Shown here in pieces: positions 36,429 to 45,461 of a stretch of DNA of 45,483 nucleotides. The stretch is from Actinomycetes bacterium (lineage in GTDB: Bacteria > Actinomycetota > Acidimicrobiia > Acidimicrobiales > Palsa-688). The DNA lies in assembly GCA_021828685.1 (NCBI GenBank), contig JAJZDJ010000005.1:1-45483 (forward strand). Reading direction: 5' to 3'. A program made the translations under genes and the position numbers. Numbering within the stretch: position 1 is the stretch's first letter; every line of letters starts with the position of its first letter. The notes under the pieces are model-generated. The model made no database searches and was not told where the DNA came from. It worked only from the letters and a program-made list of their open reading frames with translations.

Positions 36429-36868
36429 GCCTCGCTCGGGCGACGCCGTTTGCGAGTCGCAAGCACCAAGGCGCCCCCGGCTCCGATGGCCCCGGCTCCG
36501 ACAGCTGTTACCAACGCAGCGTCAATCCCGGTGAACGCCAAGCCTGAAGGAGGTGCCGGTGGCACCACGGGAGGCGGCGGCGGGACCACAGAGGGTGCTG
36601 TCGTAGGTGGCGTCGTCGTCGACGGCGGAGTCGTAGGTGGCGTGGTCGTCGTAGGTGGCGTGGTCGTCGTAGGTGGCGTGGTCGTCGTAGGTGGCGTGGT
36701 CGTCGTCGGGGGTGTCGTAGGCGGCGGCGTGGTAGGTGGTGTGGTCGTCGTGGGTGTCGGTCCGTAGGCGAACGCAGGCGACTCGGTCGAGGTGACGGCG
36801 AGGCTGCCAAAGAAGGCTGCCACTGTAAACGCGCCAACGCTAGTTGTCCGCAGTACCCGATCTGTCAT
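36425..36868 (-). CDS. Pro/Thr-rich surface protein with LAFTG cell-wall sorting signal
   Basis: 147 residues from the ATG at 36868. A signal peptide (TDRVLRTTSVGAFTVAAFFGSLAVTSTESPAFA) is followed by about 60 residues of TTPPTT-type repeats, a Pro-rich stretch, and a C-terminal LAFTG, a membrane segment (AALVTAVGAGAIGAGGALVLA) and RKRRR. The end is the layout of a sortase substrate with a variant LPXTG motif. No sortase gene is in the window. The mature protein is almost all linker, so it may be a stalk or a spacer in the wall. Confidence 0.82.
   Translation of the reverse strand: MTDRVLRTTSVGAFTVAAFFGSLAVTSTESPAFAYGPTPTTTTPPTTPPPTTPPTTTTPPTTTTPPTTTTPPTTTTPPTTPPSTTTPPTTAPSVVPPPPPVVPPAPPSGLAFTGIDAALVTAVGAGAIGAGGALVLATRKRRRPSEA
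36630..36701 (+). repeat. Four perfect 18-bp tandem repeats
   Basis: GTCGTAGGTGGCGTGGTC is repeated four times without mismatch, with degenerate copies on both sides. On the minus strand it encodes the Thr/Pro repeats of the LAFTG protein. Identical units suggest slippage and length variation between strains. Confidence 0.9.
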
Positions 36869-36991
36869 GAACTTCACTTTGCTTGCTCCTCTCGACGAAA
36901 ATCCTCGAGTTGCGGACCTTTTGTGCCGATACGTCATCACCGTAACCGACTTACGCTCAGATAGCGATACCGCTGTGCAGTTAGGCGGTAC

Positions 36992-39328
36992 TTAATGCTT
37001 AAAGCGGAAAGACCGGAAAGCGTTGAGTTTTGTCGGCACCAGCCAGGTGTTGTTCTGCTCGGCGTGCCAGCCACCACCAACCGAAGTGACGTTAACGACG
37101 ACATGGTCTGCCAGCACCATCGGTTGGTTGTGTAGGACTATGTTGTATGTTCCCTTTCCGACAACTCCATGCAAGGTCACGATGACCCTGGCAGTTGCCC
37201 CGGACGGCACATCGACATATCCGCTGTATGTGTTGACCCCAAGTTCGGGGGTGCTGGTCAATGCCGTGACCTTCCCGTTCACCGTCGCATTCGAGATGGT
37301 GAGCGGGCTGTATACGGAGAACCAGACGAGGTTACTGCCCGGTGCAAGCCCGCTTCCGGCATAGCTACCTATGACCAGAGGTGAAAGTCCCTTGTCGGGC
37401 GCCGAGTTGTGCAAGGTCGCCGTGACCGTGGATTGGACCGCGCCGGTGGCAGGGTTGTATTCGACGTTGTCCGAAATCGAGCGCTGCATGTATGCGTCGG
37501 TCTTATTGTTTGCTGCATTTTGGGTTATGAAAGACAGAAGGTCCCCGCCGTGTGCTTTGGGGAAGGCGCCTGCGAGGCCGGTTGCGTAGAGGAGTGCCTG
37601 GTCGGTCGGGTGGAGGCTCCAAAAGAGCAAGTCCCCTGTAGCGACATCCGGCGCCAGGTCGCCAACAAGGGTCCTGAGCCCGGGTAGTGTCCCGCCGGTG
37701 AGGCGACCTGCGGCGAGTTTGAGAGCGTCCGCAAGTGCCGCTTTGCGAGCACCTTGGTCCGCCACGGTCGGATACTTGGCGTACTGGCCTTCGAGGAGCA
37801 TTTGCTCTGTGTTGGCTCCGTTAAGGGTTCCTAAACCGGCAACCTGGAGGGGACCCGTGGCGCTGAGTATCGAGGCCACGGACTTTGCATCGAGGATCAG
37901 CATTCCGTCGATCGGGTGATGTCCGACCTGCTGGTATAGCTGTGACACGACTGATGTCACTGTGGGAAGGTCGGGTGAGTAGGGTACGTCGATAAAGGTA
38001 TCCTGCGGTTTGAACTGTCCATAGCGTGCCAGGTACGACGGGGGGCCGCTCAGGTGACCGCCTCCCTTCGCTTGGAGTTGCTTGGCGATCGCCCCAGCGT
38101 CGCCGAAACTCGTCAGTTGGATGTGGCCGTTCGTGGCAGTCAGCTCGCCATACCACACGAGCAGTCCTCCGAGCCCTCTGCTCTCGGCCGGGTCCAGAAA
38201 GCCAACGAAATAGCGACGGGTGCCGTCAGCTCCGAGAAGGGATGGCGCGTCGTGGACGGCCATCGAAGCGAGTTTGGTGACCGTGGTAACTTTCGTGATG
38301 TCTGATTGAAGCGCGGCAATCTTCGATGCAATCGGTGGCAACTGCCAAGGTGAGGCGACTGAGGCTAGGCGAAGCGAACCTTTAGTGAGTGCAGCGTCAA
38401 GATTGTTGAGCGGCGCGCCGATCGCTCGAACGGCAGCGAGGTCAATCGCGCCGTTGGTGACATGAAGCTGCGAGAAATCTATCGCTGAAGCGTTTGTCTC
38501 AGCCGCAGCTGAGATATCGTGCGCCACCGATACCGAAACAGTGAGCGCTCGACGCTGTTGAGCGACAACCGGAACGACGGCAGCTCCCGCAGTCCACCAA
38601 GAGTTGAGCGTTCTGCCCGCTGCAGTGAGTTCCGCAGTGGCAACTTTCAGCTGAGTCGTCGCTGCAGCAAGATTCCCAGACTTCAGCGTCGCTATAGCAG
38701 CTTGAGCGGTCGAGCTGCCTTGGTCGACCTGTGTGCGGACCATGAGTGCGGCAACGCCTACGGCAACCGCAGACGCCGACGCTCCGACTGCAAGACACGC
38801 TCCCATGACTGTTGCCCATTGGCGCACCCGCAACGGCAGCGACCGCGTCGACGAGACGAGCAGTGGCACGATCGCAATGCACGCGGCGACTGCAGTAGCC
38901 CCCTGGAAGCCGAGCGGTGGCAGATGCAGCAACACTTGCACTGACAGCGCGGCTGACGCAGAACCCAAGACAGGCGATGCATCCCGGGGAAAAGTCCCAC
39001 CGACCGCTACGAGGAGGCACAGAGCCCCGGCCATGAGAAGCGACCCTCGGCAGAGCGCGGCTGTAACGACAGCAAGCCACAAGAGGCTGCCTCTGCTCGC
39101 CCGTGAACCGGCGTAAGCTCCGATACCGCCTACGAGCGCAGGATACAAATGATCGAGGAACGCCATCCCAGTGGGGTGAACATTCGCGGTGGACGCCGTG
39201 ACATATGACGCCGCTGCAATCAAGGTCGGGAGAGGGAACTCCGGTCCGTGGGTCCTCAGGCGCGCAATTCTTGCGAGCGCAGCGCTTGTGGTAGTCCACG
39301 GCGATACGCGCACCTCACCTATCGCCAC
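36992..39328 (-). CDS. DUF4012-domain membrane protein
   Basis: 778 residues. Several membrane segments at about 35-170 and one at about 172-195 (ATVMGACLAVGASASAVAVGVAALM) anchor a large extracellular part. The extracellular part starts with a helical region rich in Ala and Thr (about 200-290), then DGTRRYFVGFLDPAESRGLGGLLVWYG, the signature start of DUF4012, and continues through PSYLARYGQFKPQDTFIDVPYSPDLPTVTSVVSQL. DUF4012 proteins are common beside polysaccharide clusters in Actinobacteria; their function is not established, though the fold is related to LytR-type phosphotransferases in some analyses. The distance to the sorted protein gene is 124 bases. Confidence 0.88.
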   Translation of the reverse strand: MAIGEVRVSPWTTTSAALARIARLRTHGPEFPLPTLIAAASYVTASTANVHPTGMAFLDHLYPALVGGIGAYAGSRASRGSLLWLAVVTAALCRGSLLMAGALCLLVAVGGTFPRDASPVLGSASAALSVQVLLHLPPLGFQGATAVAACIAIVPLLVSSTRSLPLRVRQWATVMGACLAVGASASAVAVGVAALMVRTQVDQGSSTAQAAIATLKSGNLAAATTQLKVATAELTAAGRTLNSWWTAGAAVVPVVAQQRRALTVSVSVAHDISAAAETNASAIDFSQLHVTNGAIDLAAVRAIGAPLNNLDAALTKGSLRLASVASPWQLPPIASKIAALQSDITKVTTVTKLASMAVHDAPSLLGADGTRRYFVGFLDPAESRGLGGLLVWYGELTATNGHIQLTSFGDAGAIAKQLQAKGGGHLSGPPSYLARYGQFKPQDTFIDVPYSPDLPTVTSVVSQLYQQVGHHPIDGMLILDAKSVASILSATGPLQVAGLGTLNGANTEQMLLEGQYAKYPTVADQGARKAALADALKLAAGRLTGGTLPGLRTLVGDLAPDVATGDLLFWSLHPTDQALLYATGLAGAFPKAHGGDLLSFITQNAANNKTDAYMQRSISDNVEYNPATGAVQSTVTATLHNSAPDKGLSPLVIGSYAGSGLAPGSNLVWFSVYSPLTISNATVNGKVTALTSTPELGVNTYSGYVDVPSGATARVIVTLHGVVGKGTYNIVLHNQPMVLADHVVVNVTSVGGGWHAEQNNTWLVPTKLNAFRSFRFKH

Positions 39329-39498
39329 GGCGGCAGTAGATGTTCCACGATCACAAGTTAAGGTATCGGCAGATGCTCGCCGACACCGAAGGGTGAGTTG
39401 GAGTCAAGGTACTTACGTTGGCGACTGGCGTGGTTCGGGGCGCGTTCGGCGGTAACCTTTCCTGGCTGGTGCGAGGCAGAGCAGCTCGTCGTAGAGGA

Positions 39499-39624
39499 AT
39501 GCTCGTGGAATACCGCTTCGCGATAGAGGACCATCCGCTTTACACGGAGGACGCCAGGAGAGTCGTGGGGCGGGCCATGTTGAATTTCCTTGTAGAGCAC
39601 GTGACGTCACGCACCTTTCAGTAA
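39499..39624 (+). CDS. Possible small protein in the gap before the FAD gene
   Basis: 41 residues from an ATG with AGAGGA just before it: MLVEYRFAIEDHPLYTEDARR and then a hydrophobic helix VVGRAMLNFLVEH. The same frame is open back to a TTG at 39418. No family is recognised. The rest of 39329-39725 contains two palindromes and presumably the promoters of the two flanking genes. Confidence 0.35.
   Translation: MLVEYRFAIEDHPLYTEDARRVVGRAMLNFLVEHVTSRTFQ
39600..39611. promoter_or_regulatory. Perfect 12-bp palindrome, candidate operator
   Basis: CGTGACGTCACG is a perfect palindrome 114 bases before the FAD gene start, at the very end of the small ORF. A second, weaker inverted repeat, GTTTCGTGAAAC, lies at 39647-39658. 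Either could bind a dimeric regulator, but no matching regulator gene is in the window. Confidence 0.35.
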
Positions 39625-39725
39625 CGAGGCTTTCGGCCCGATAACTGTTTCGTGAAACCGGTGGACAATTCGAATCAGCCCGGGACCACGAGGTGCCGCG
39701 GAGTCAAAACGGGCCGTGATCTGCG

Positions 39726-41537
39726 GTGAAGCGCGTGGCCGTTATCGGTCTCGGTCCGTGGGGCTTGACGGTCGTGGAGCGACTAGTCGATGTTGCGCGG
39801 CGAAACCGCGCCTCGCTCGCCGTCGAAGTCGTCCAGCCCGGCACTCCGGGTAGCGGTGTCTACGGCATCAACCAGCCCGATTATCTGATCCTGAACAACG
39901 CGTGCGGACAGCTCTCCCTGCACGCCATGGGCGAAGGGTCCGAGGTTCCTTACGGCCTGAGTTTCTACGAGTGGGTGACAAGAGAAGGCTACCGGTGGGT
40001 TGGCGACGAATGCAGTCGAGATCCTGGGGGCCGGCCGATCGTGCCATCTGACTTCTTGCCCCGACGGTTGATGGGGGAGTACCTCCAGTGGTTCTACCGG
40101 ACACTGGCAGCGTCACTTCCCGCCAACGTCGAGATCCGCCACCACGATGCCTCAGCCCTCGACGTCGCACTCAGCAGCGACGGGAGGGAGGTTGTCGTGC
40201 TAAGCGACGGGCGACTGCTCACCGTCGACCATGTCGTCCTCACTACCGGACACACAGAAAACATCGAGGAGTGCGATACCGAGGAGCGTCCGAGGTCCTA
40301 CAGGCCCTACCCTGTGCAGTACCTTGTTTCGGTCGTCGCGCCCACGGAAACGGTTGCGGTCTCTGGAATGGGACTTGTTGCGTTCGACGTGGTTGCAGCG
40401 CTTACTACTGGGAGGGGCGGACGCTTCGTCGATTCGGCCGAAGCCGGGCGCCTTTCTTACCTGCGTGGAGGAACGGAACCGACGATCTGTCTCTATTCGA
40501 GGTCAGGCGTACCCTACTGCGCGAAGGCGACGCACGGTATCGACCCGACGGGTTCCTACGATCCCGTGGTCTTCACCGCGACGGCAACGGCCGCATTGGC
40601 GCGAACCGACGCCGGACTTCGGAGGGAGCTCGATTTTCGGAACGACCTCCTTCCGCTGATAATAGCCGAGATGCAGGTCCGTTATCACGCCCACCGTGCG
40701 CAGAGGATCGCGGGGCCAGAGGCGGCCCGACACGTTGTAGCGGACCTTGAAGTCGCCTGGCAGAGTGGCACTTTCGCGAAGGTCCTCGAGGATCTCGAGG
40801 CCATGCACGGTACTTTCGTAGCGGAGGAGAATCTCTTTGCTGGGAACGGTATCGAGTTCACTTCGAGTGATCTGTACGAGTCATGGGCCAAGCAGGCGTT
40901 GTCAGCGGACCTTGACGAGGCTCTCGACCCAATGGGAAGTCCCGTCAAGGCGGCACAGGAGACGACCCGCATTCTTCGTGACCGCATACGCGGTCTCATC
41001 GAATTCGGAGGGCTCTCTGCGGAATCGTATGTCGACTTCTGCTCGACTATCCGCGGGCGACTCAACCGTCTGGAGGCAGGACCGCCAGCAATACGCTCGC
41101 AGCAGTTGCTCGCCTTGATGGAGGCAGGCGTGGTACGGATTCCGTTTGGGCCGAACCCTCGCCTTCGAAGGACTACGGGTGGGGTTCGGATAGAGTCAAC
41201 AAAGCTGGCGGTCTCTTTTGGCATGACGGTTGACCGAGTGATCAGAGGTCATCTGGACATGCCGTCACTTGCAAATTCGCAAGTACCTCTCCTGAGGCGC
41301 CTCGCCGATTCCGGAAGAATGCGCCAGATGTACTACGGAACTCGCGAGGTCGGAAGCGTTTGCCTCGATGAGTCCTTTCATCCTATAGACTCGTGCGGCC
41401 GGCCGCAGGAACAGCTTTGGATCCTCGGAGTCCTGAGCGAGGGGACAAGATACTTCACTCACTATCTGCCGTCTCCACAGAGCCGGCTGCGTGCCGTATT
41501 GGACGCAGACCTGTGCGCGCGATCTATTGTCAGCTAG
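39726..41537 (+). CDS. FAD/NAD(P)-binding oxidoreductase-like protein
   Basis: 603 residues from a GTG. RVAVIGLGPWGLTVVERLVD (4-23) is the N-terminal dinucleotide fold, with PGTPGSGVYGINQPDYLILNN behind it. DHVVLTTGHTEN marks the second conserved region of FAD/NAD-binding proteins of the PF13454 type, and VAVSGMGLVAFDVVAALTTGRGG is a second, NAD(P)-type GxGxxA loop. Proteins of this type are poorly characterised; distant relatives are N-hydroxylating monooxygenases. It converges on the metY-like gene with an eight-base overlap. With the adenylation, acyltransferase and PLP genes it may form a pathway for a modified amino acid. The oxidised substrate is unknown. Confidence 0.82.
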   Translation: MKRVAVIGLGPWGLTVVERLVDVARRNRASLAVEVVQPGTPGSGVYGINQPDYLILNNACGQLSLHAMGEGSEVPYGLSFYEWVTREGYRWVGDECSRDPGGRPIVPSDFLPRRLMGEYLQWFYRTLAASLPANVEIRHHDASALDVALSSDGREVVVLSDGRLLTVDHVVLTTGHTENIEECDTEERPRSYRPYPVQYLVSVVAPTETVAVSGMGLVAFDVVAALTTGRGGRFVDSAEAGRLSYLRGGTEPTICLYSRSGVPYCAKATHGIDPTGSYDPVVFTATATAALARTDAGLRRELDFRNDLLPLIIAEMQVRYHAHRAQRIAGPEAARHVVADLEVAWQSGTFAKVLEDLEAMHGTFVAEENLFAGNGIEFTSSDLYESWAKQALSADLDEALDPMGSPVKAAQETTRILRDRIRGLIEFGGLSAESYVDFCSTIRGRLNRLEAGPPAIRSQQLLALMEAGVVRIPFGPNPRLRRTTGGVRIESTKLAVSFGMTVDRVIRGHLDMPSLANSQVPLLRRLADSGRMRQMYYGTREVGSVCLDESFHPIDSCGRPQEQLWILGVLSEGTRYFTHYLPSPQSRLRAVLDADLCARSIVS

Positions 41538-42825
41538 GTGATTGAACCGCAGCCTTGACTGCGGCGTCTAGCGCAGCGTCGATGTCTTCGAGGATATCGT
41601 CGATGTGCTCAATCCCCACTGACAGGCGGACTGCGTCAGCTGTTATCCCGGCAGCTGCGAGCTCGTGAGGCTTGAGCTGGCGGTGAGTCGTGGAAGCGGG
41701 GTGACTCACCAACGATTTGGCATCGCCGAGGTTGACCAGACGCTTGAGAAGGGCTACCGAGTCGAAGAAGGCGATGGCGGCCTTGAAGCCACCGACGGGA
41801 CCGAACGTCAAGATCGACGGAACTCTTCCCCCAAGGTAGCGGTGGCACAAAGCATGGTGGGGGCTGTCGGCGAATCCGGCGTAGCCCACCCACGCCACCC
41901 TGGTGTCCTGCGCAAGGTATTCGGCGACTGTGCGAGCGTTCGCTTCGTGGCGGTCGAGTCGAACTGCCAAAGTCTCGAGCCCTTGGAGCAGATGGAAGGC
42001 AGACAACGGGGATAGGGTCGCACCGGTGTTTCGTAGCGTAACGCTGCGTGCTCGCACTGCGAATGCACGATCGGGAAAGTCACGCGAGAAGACGACGTCG
42101 TGGAATGCCGGCTCCGGTTCGCTGAACATCGGGAATCGATCAGCGTGCCTGGCCCACGGGAATCGCCCGGAATCGATGATTACGCCACCCAGTGTTGTAC
42201 CGTGACCGCCGACAAATTTGGTCAGCGAGTGGACTACAACGTCAGCTCCGAAGCTGATCGGTTTTAGCATCAGGGGCGTTGCAACAGTGTTGTCGGTTAT
42301 GACCGGGACACCACGACTGTGGGCAAGCTCAGCCACCGCTTCGATGTCCACGACGTTTCCGGCTGGATTTCCCACGCTTTCGAAGAACACAGCGCATGTC
42401 CGGTCGTCGATGAGAGACGAAATGGCGCGCGGGCTGTCATTGGCTGCAAAGCGCGTCTCGATCCCGAACGTCGGGAGTACATGTGCAAGGTAGGTATAGG
42501 TCGCTCCGTAAAGCTGAGGAGCCGCTACTATGTTCATTCCTGACCTGGCAACAGTGAGCAGGGCATAGCTGACAGCGGCCATTCCGGAGGCGACAGCGAG
42601 TGCCGCACTGCCGCCCTCAAGCGCTGTCATTCGCTGTTCGAGTACGTCGTTCGTTGGGTTGTTGATCCGGTTGTAATGGAAGCCGGGGGTCTGGATATCA
42701 AAAATAGCCCCGGCGTGCGCTGCGTCGATAAAGTCGTGCGCAATGGTTTGATGTATCGGCACCGCTACTGCACGGGTCGAGTCACCGGAGTAGCCACCGT
42801 GGATTGCTATCGTCTCGTCACGCAA
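41530..42825 (-). CDS. metY: O-acylhomoserine (thiol)-lyase, MetY family PLP enzyme
   Basis: 431 residues, the length of MetY. TIAIHGGYSGDSTRAVAVPI at the start, FHYNRINNPTNDVLEQRM, SGMAA (80-84) for the PLP phosphate, and Lys203 in VVHSLTKFVGGHGTT as the Schiff-base lysine. It replaces the acyl group of O-acetyl- or O-succinyl-homoserine with a nucleophile, normally sulfide to give homocysteine. The gene overlaps the metA-like gene by eight bases, so the acyl donor is probably made by it. Homologues in secondary metabolism (Fub7, LolC, CndF) use other nucleophiles, which the context makes worth considering. Confidence 0.92.
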   Translation of the reverse strand: MRDETIAIHGGYSGDSTRAVAVPIHQTIAHDFIDAAHAGAIFDIQTPGFHYNRINNPTNDVLEQRMTALEGGSAALAVASGMAAVSYALLTVARSGMNIVAAPQLYGATYTYLAHVLPTFGIETRFAANDSPRAISSLIDDRTCAVFFESVGNPAGNVVDIEAVAELAHSRGVPVITDNTVATPLMLKPISFGADVVVHSLTKFVGGHGTTLGGVIIDSGRFPWARHADRFPMFSEPEPAFHDVVFSRDFPDRAFAVRARSVTLRNTGATLSPLSAFHLLQGLETLAVRLDRHEANARTVAEYLAQDTRVAWVGYAGFADSPHHALCHRYLGGRVPSILTFGPVGGFKAAIAFFDSVALLKRLVNLGDAKSLVSHPASTTHRQLKPHELAAAGITADAVRLSVGIEHIDDILEDIDAALDAAVKAAVQSPS

Positions 42826-43795
42826 CGCTCGAACGTACCTTGCCTCTCGTTATCTCTAACCAGTTGCGATAGATCCGACGGGCGTGAGGGCGCCATGAAG
42901 CTGTAGCTCGCCGGGCGATCAATTCGAAGTCGGGGAATTCCACCGGGGCTTTCGCGAGTATTGCTGAGTGGAAGTCTTCGAGCTGCCCCATGTCGACCGG
43001 TGCAGCGCAGCCGCTCGGAAGCCGCGGGATGTCGCCGCGGCCATTTTCGAGCCAGTGACGTACGTCGCGGCGGTATTCGAAGAGAAGGCTTGACGGGTCG
43101 TATTCAGGATGGCCCTGCATCAATACCAACTCGGAGTGACCGACCCGCTTGGATGCGACAGTCCAACCGAAGTGCACCGACGCCAGGTGTATTTGGTATC
43201 CGGCTGATTGAATGAGTTCTGTCGGGACATCGTTGAAGCGGGATTGGGGCATGTGCAGCTTAGTCGGGAGGCCTTCGGTCAAAAGCGTATGGCTCCTGAC
43301 GGCTTGAAGCAGGACGCCCGTCTGTTTCTGGTGTAGGCGACGCCGATCGATCCCGTCGAACAATGCTAGCGCAGCGTGTGCGGCAAGGCAGGAGGCAACC
43401 ACTACTGTCGCTGTATCGCATGCCCACTCCAGGAGTTTCGCCATCTCCTCCCAGGACGGCTCGTCTTCGGTGGGACCCGGGTGCGGTGCGCCGCCGGTTA
43501 CGATTACGGCATCAGGGGTAGTGGCATAGATGTTCTCGATGCCCAAATATCCTGGCACTGGCTTGTCGATGAAGTCCGCAGAGTGCTCAGATACGACGAA
43601 TCGTCTGCAGCTGACGGGCACGGGGGCGGTTTCAGCTACCAATCCGAGAAACTGCCTCTCGGCGGCTGCAAATGCTGAAGGCGGCATGTTGTTGACGAAC
43701 GCGACTTCCAGATCGCGCTTCGCCTCGCGTTTGAGAATGCCACGACTTGACCTGGAAGGGTCCACAATGGCCTCTTCGGCGTTCCAGCGGAGCAT
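42818..43795 (-). CDS. Homoserine O-acyltransferase (MetA)-like protein, divergent
   Basis: 325 residues. The catalytic triad of the MetA family is present: Cys136 in VVVASCLAAHAALALFDGI, and His229 and Glu231 in LVLMQGHPEYDPSS. Other family hallmarks are altered: the NMMPKK-like segment reads NNMPPS (the lysines are missing), and PHSR reads PQSR (183-186). The usual role is to acylate homoserine with succinyl- or acetyl-CoA, activating it for MetY next door. The changes may mean a different acceptor or acyl donor. The ORF begins 55 bases after the adenylation gene and overlaps metY. Confidence 0.85.
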   Translation of the reverse strand: MLRWNAEEAIVDPSRSSRGILKREAKRDLEVAFVNNMPPSAFAAAERQFLGLVAETAPVPVSCRRFVVSEHSADFIDKPVPGYLGIENIYATTPDAVIVTGGAPHPGPTEDEPSWEEMAKLLEWACDTATVVVASCLAAHAALALFDGIDRRRLHQKQTGVLLQAVRSHTLLTEGLPTKLHMPQSRFNDVPTELIQSAGYQIHLASVHFGWTVASKRVGHSELVLMQGHPEYDPSSLLFEYRRDVRHWLENGRGDIPRLPSGCAAPVDMGQLEDFHSAILAKAPVEFPDFELIARRATASWRPHARRIYRNWLEITRGKVRSSVA

Positions 43796-43850
43796 CTGAA
43801 GTTGGTTCTTCTATCGCATCGGCGCCCTGCTCGAAGCCAACTCGACCCCT

Positions 43851-45461
43851 TTATGCGGTTGCGATTCCTTTCAGCGGCCATGGGGCAAGGCGGGACTCGC
43901 GCAATAGGCGCCGTTCGTCGACCTTGCTAGACGTGCCGAGAGGCAGTTCGGCTACGACGATGATGCGATCCGGCAGCATGGTTGTCGGAAGCACGGCCGC
44001 AGCGCGATCTCGGACGTCAAGGTGATCCACGCCTGTGTCTACTACGACGAAAGCTGCGACGCCCAGCGTGCCCTCATTGTCGAAGGTTACCGTTGCCGCA
44101 GCCTGAACCCCGGTTAGATTCGTCAGCTCCTCGGCAACCTCGACTAACGAGAGCCTTATCCCGCTTCGCTTTACCACCCGGTCAGCTCTTCCCAAAAAGG
44201 CATAGTGGCCGCGCTCGTCGAGACGCAGCAGATCGCCCGTCTTGTAGGTGACCTCCCCTGGGACGATATCGCATCTCAACACAGAGGTCGTCAGCTCGGG
44301 GGCCTTCCAATAGCTGTCCATCAGCTGGCCGCCACCAATGTAGAGCTCGCCTGCCTCGCCCGGGGTACTGACGGGCGTGCCGTCGGACTTGAGGAGGTGG
44401 AAGCTTGTCCCCCGGTGCGGACCGCCGATCGGAACATAGCCACCGGCGAGCAACTCCGGAGTCAATTCGAAGTCCGAAACCGTGATCGTCGTCTCCGTCG
44501 GCCCGTAGCGGTTGATTACTCTGATCGACGGCTTGACGTCCCAAATGGCCTTCACTTCGCTGCACGACGCGGCTTCCCCCCCAAGCGCAACCACTCGGAG
44601 GGAACTGTTGGCGAATCCTGAGAGACCCCGTCCTGTCAGAAGGAGCCTGAGAAAGCTCGGGGAGAAGCTGACCGAGTCGATCTCATAGCGAGCGAGGGCG
44701 GAGAAGTAGGCGCGCGGAAAAGCCAGGGAGCTTCGTTCCGGTATGACGAGTAAGCCGCCGTAGTACAACGTCGGGAAGATCGTCGAGAACGAGCCGTCGA
44801 AGTGCACCGGGGACACGCAAAGGGCACGGGTGTCGGTGTTGACGGGTTGGATTCTTCCGATCTCGGCAACTGAAGATGCGAAAGCAGCGCTGGAGATCAT
44901 CGCCCCTTTCGGCGATCCCGTCGTACCGGATGTATAGATCGCGTAAGCGAGCCGGCCAACTCGGGGCGTGGGTGCCACGAAGTCCGCAGCCGGACGAGCC
45001 AGGTCGCTATAAGAGATCACACTGTGCCCGCCGGGGAAGTCCCCAGTCTGATCAGCAAGTATCACCAAATGCGGTTCGCAGTCGGAGATGATCGCTGCTT
45101 GGCGCTCGATCGGGTCCGAGACCGACACCGGCACGAACATGGCCCCGACCCAGTTGCAGGCGAGCGCAGCCACGACGAAGTCTACGGAGTTGCCGATCAG
45201 CAGAACAACCCGGCTGTCCACGCCGACGCCAAGATTCGCGATTCCTGTGGCGACTCGGCGGATCTCATCAGCGAGGTCGGCGTACGAAATCTCTCGCTCG
45301 AGATCCTTGACGGCCGGACGGTCGCCGAGCCATTCTGCGTTTCCAAGCACTGCAGAGAGCACGTCCATGGGCGGAACACATTCCGACGCAGCGACGGGCA
45401 GACCGCCCGCTCCGGTCCATTTTTCGGCATCGTCGGTACGCATGACGTCGATGTTATTCAC
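43851..45461 (-). CDS. Stand-alone amino-acid adenylation enzyme (NRPS A-domain)
   Basis: 536 residues, one ANL-superfamily adenylation domain with no attached carrier or condensation domain. YTSGTTGSPKG (176-186) is the phosphate loop, NRYGPTETT (317-325) the A5 motif, YKTGDLLR and GRADRVVKRSGIRLSLVEVAEEL A7/A8, and Lys513 near the end (GTSSKVDERRLL) the adenylation lysine. Asp222 in PVHFDGSFSTIF aligns with the Asp that binds the alpha-amino group in NRPS domains, so the substrate is probably an alpha-amino acid. A separate carrier protein is needed. The 82-residue carrier at 34.95-35.2 kb is the only candidate here. The ATG at 45461 is near the window edge. Confidence 0.9.
   Translation of the reverse strand: MNNIDVMRTDDAEKWTGAGGLPVAASECVPPMDVLSAVLGNAEWLGDRPAVKDLEREISYADLADEIRRVATGIANLGVGVDSRVVLLIGNSVDFVVAALACNWVGAMFVPVSVSDPIERQAAIISDCEPHLVILADQTGDFPGGHSVISYSDLARPAADFVAPTPRVGRLAYAIYTSGTTGSPKGAMISSAAFASSVAEIGRIQPVNTDTRALCVSPVHFDGSFSTIFPTLYYGGLLVIPERSSLAFPRAYFSALARYEIDSVSFSPSFLRLLLTGRGLSGFANSSLRVVALGGEAASCSEVKAIWDVKPSIRVINRYGPTETTITVSDFELTPELLAGGYVPIGGPHRGTSFHLLKSDGTPVSTPGEAGELYIGGGQLMDSYWKAPELTTSVLRCDIVPGEVTYKTGDLLRLDERGHYAFLGRADRVVKRSGIRLSLVEVAEELTNLTGVQAAATVTFDNEGTLGVAAFVVVDTGVDHLDVRDRAAAVLPTTMLPDRIIVVAELPLGTSSKVDERRLLRESRLAPWPLKGIATA

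Noticed and set aside
36450..36767. Gly/Val-rich plus-strand frame of 105 residues
   Set aside because: It is the complement of the Thr/Pro repeats of the sorted surface protein, with low complexity and no start context.
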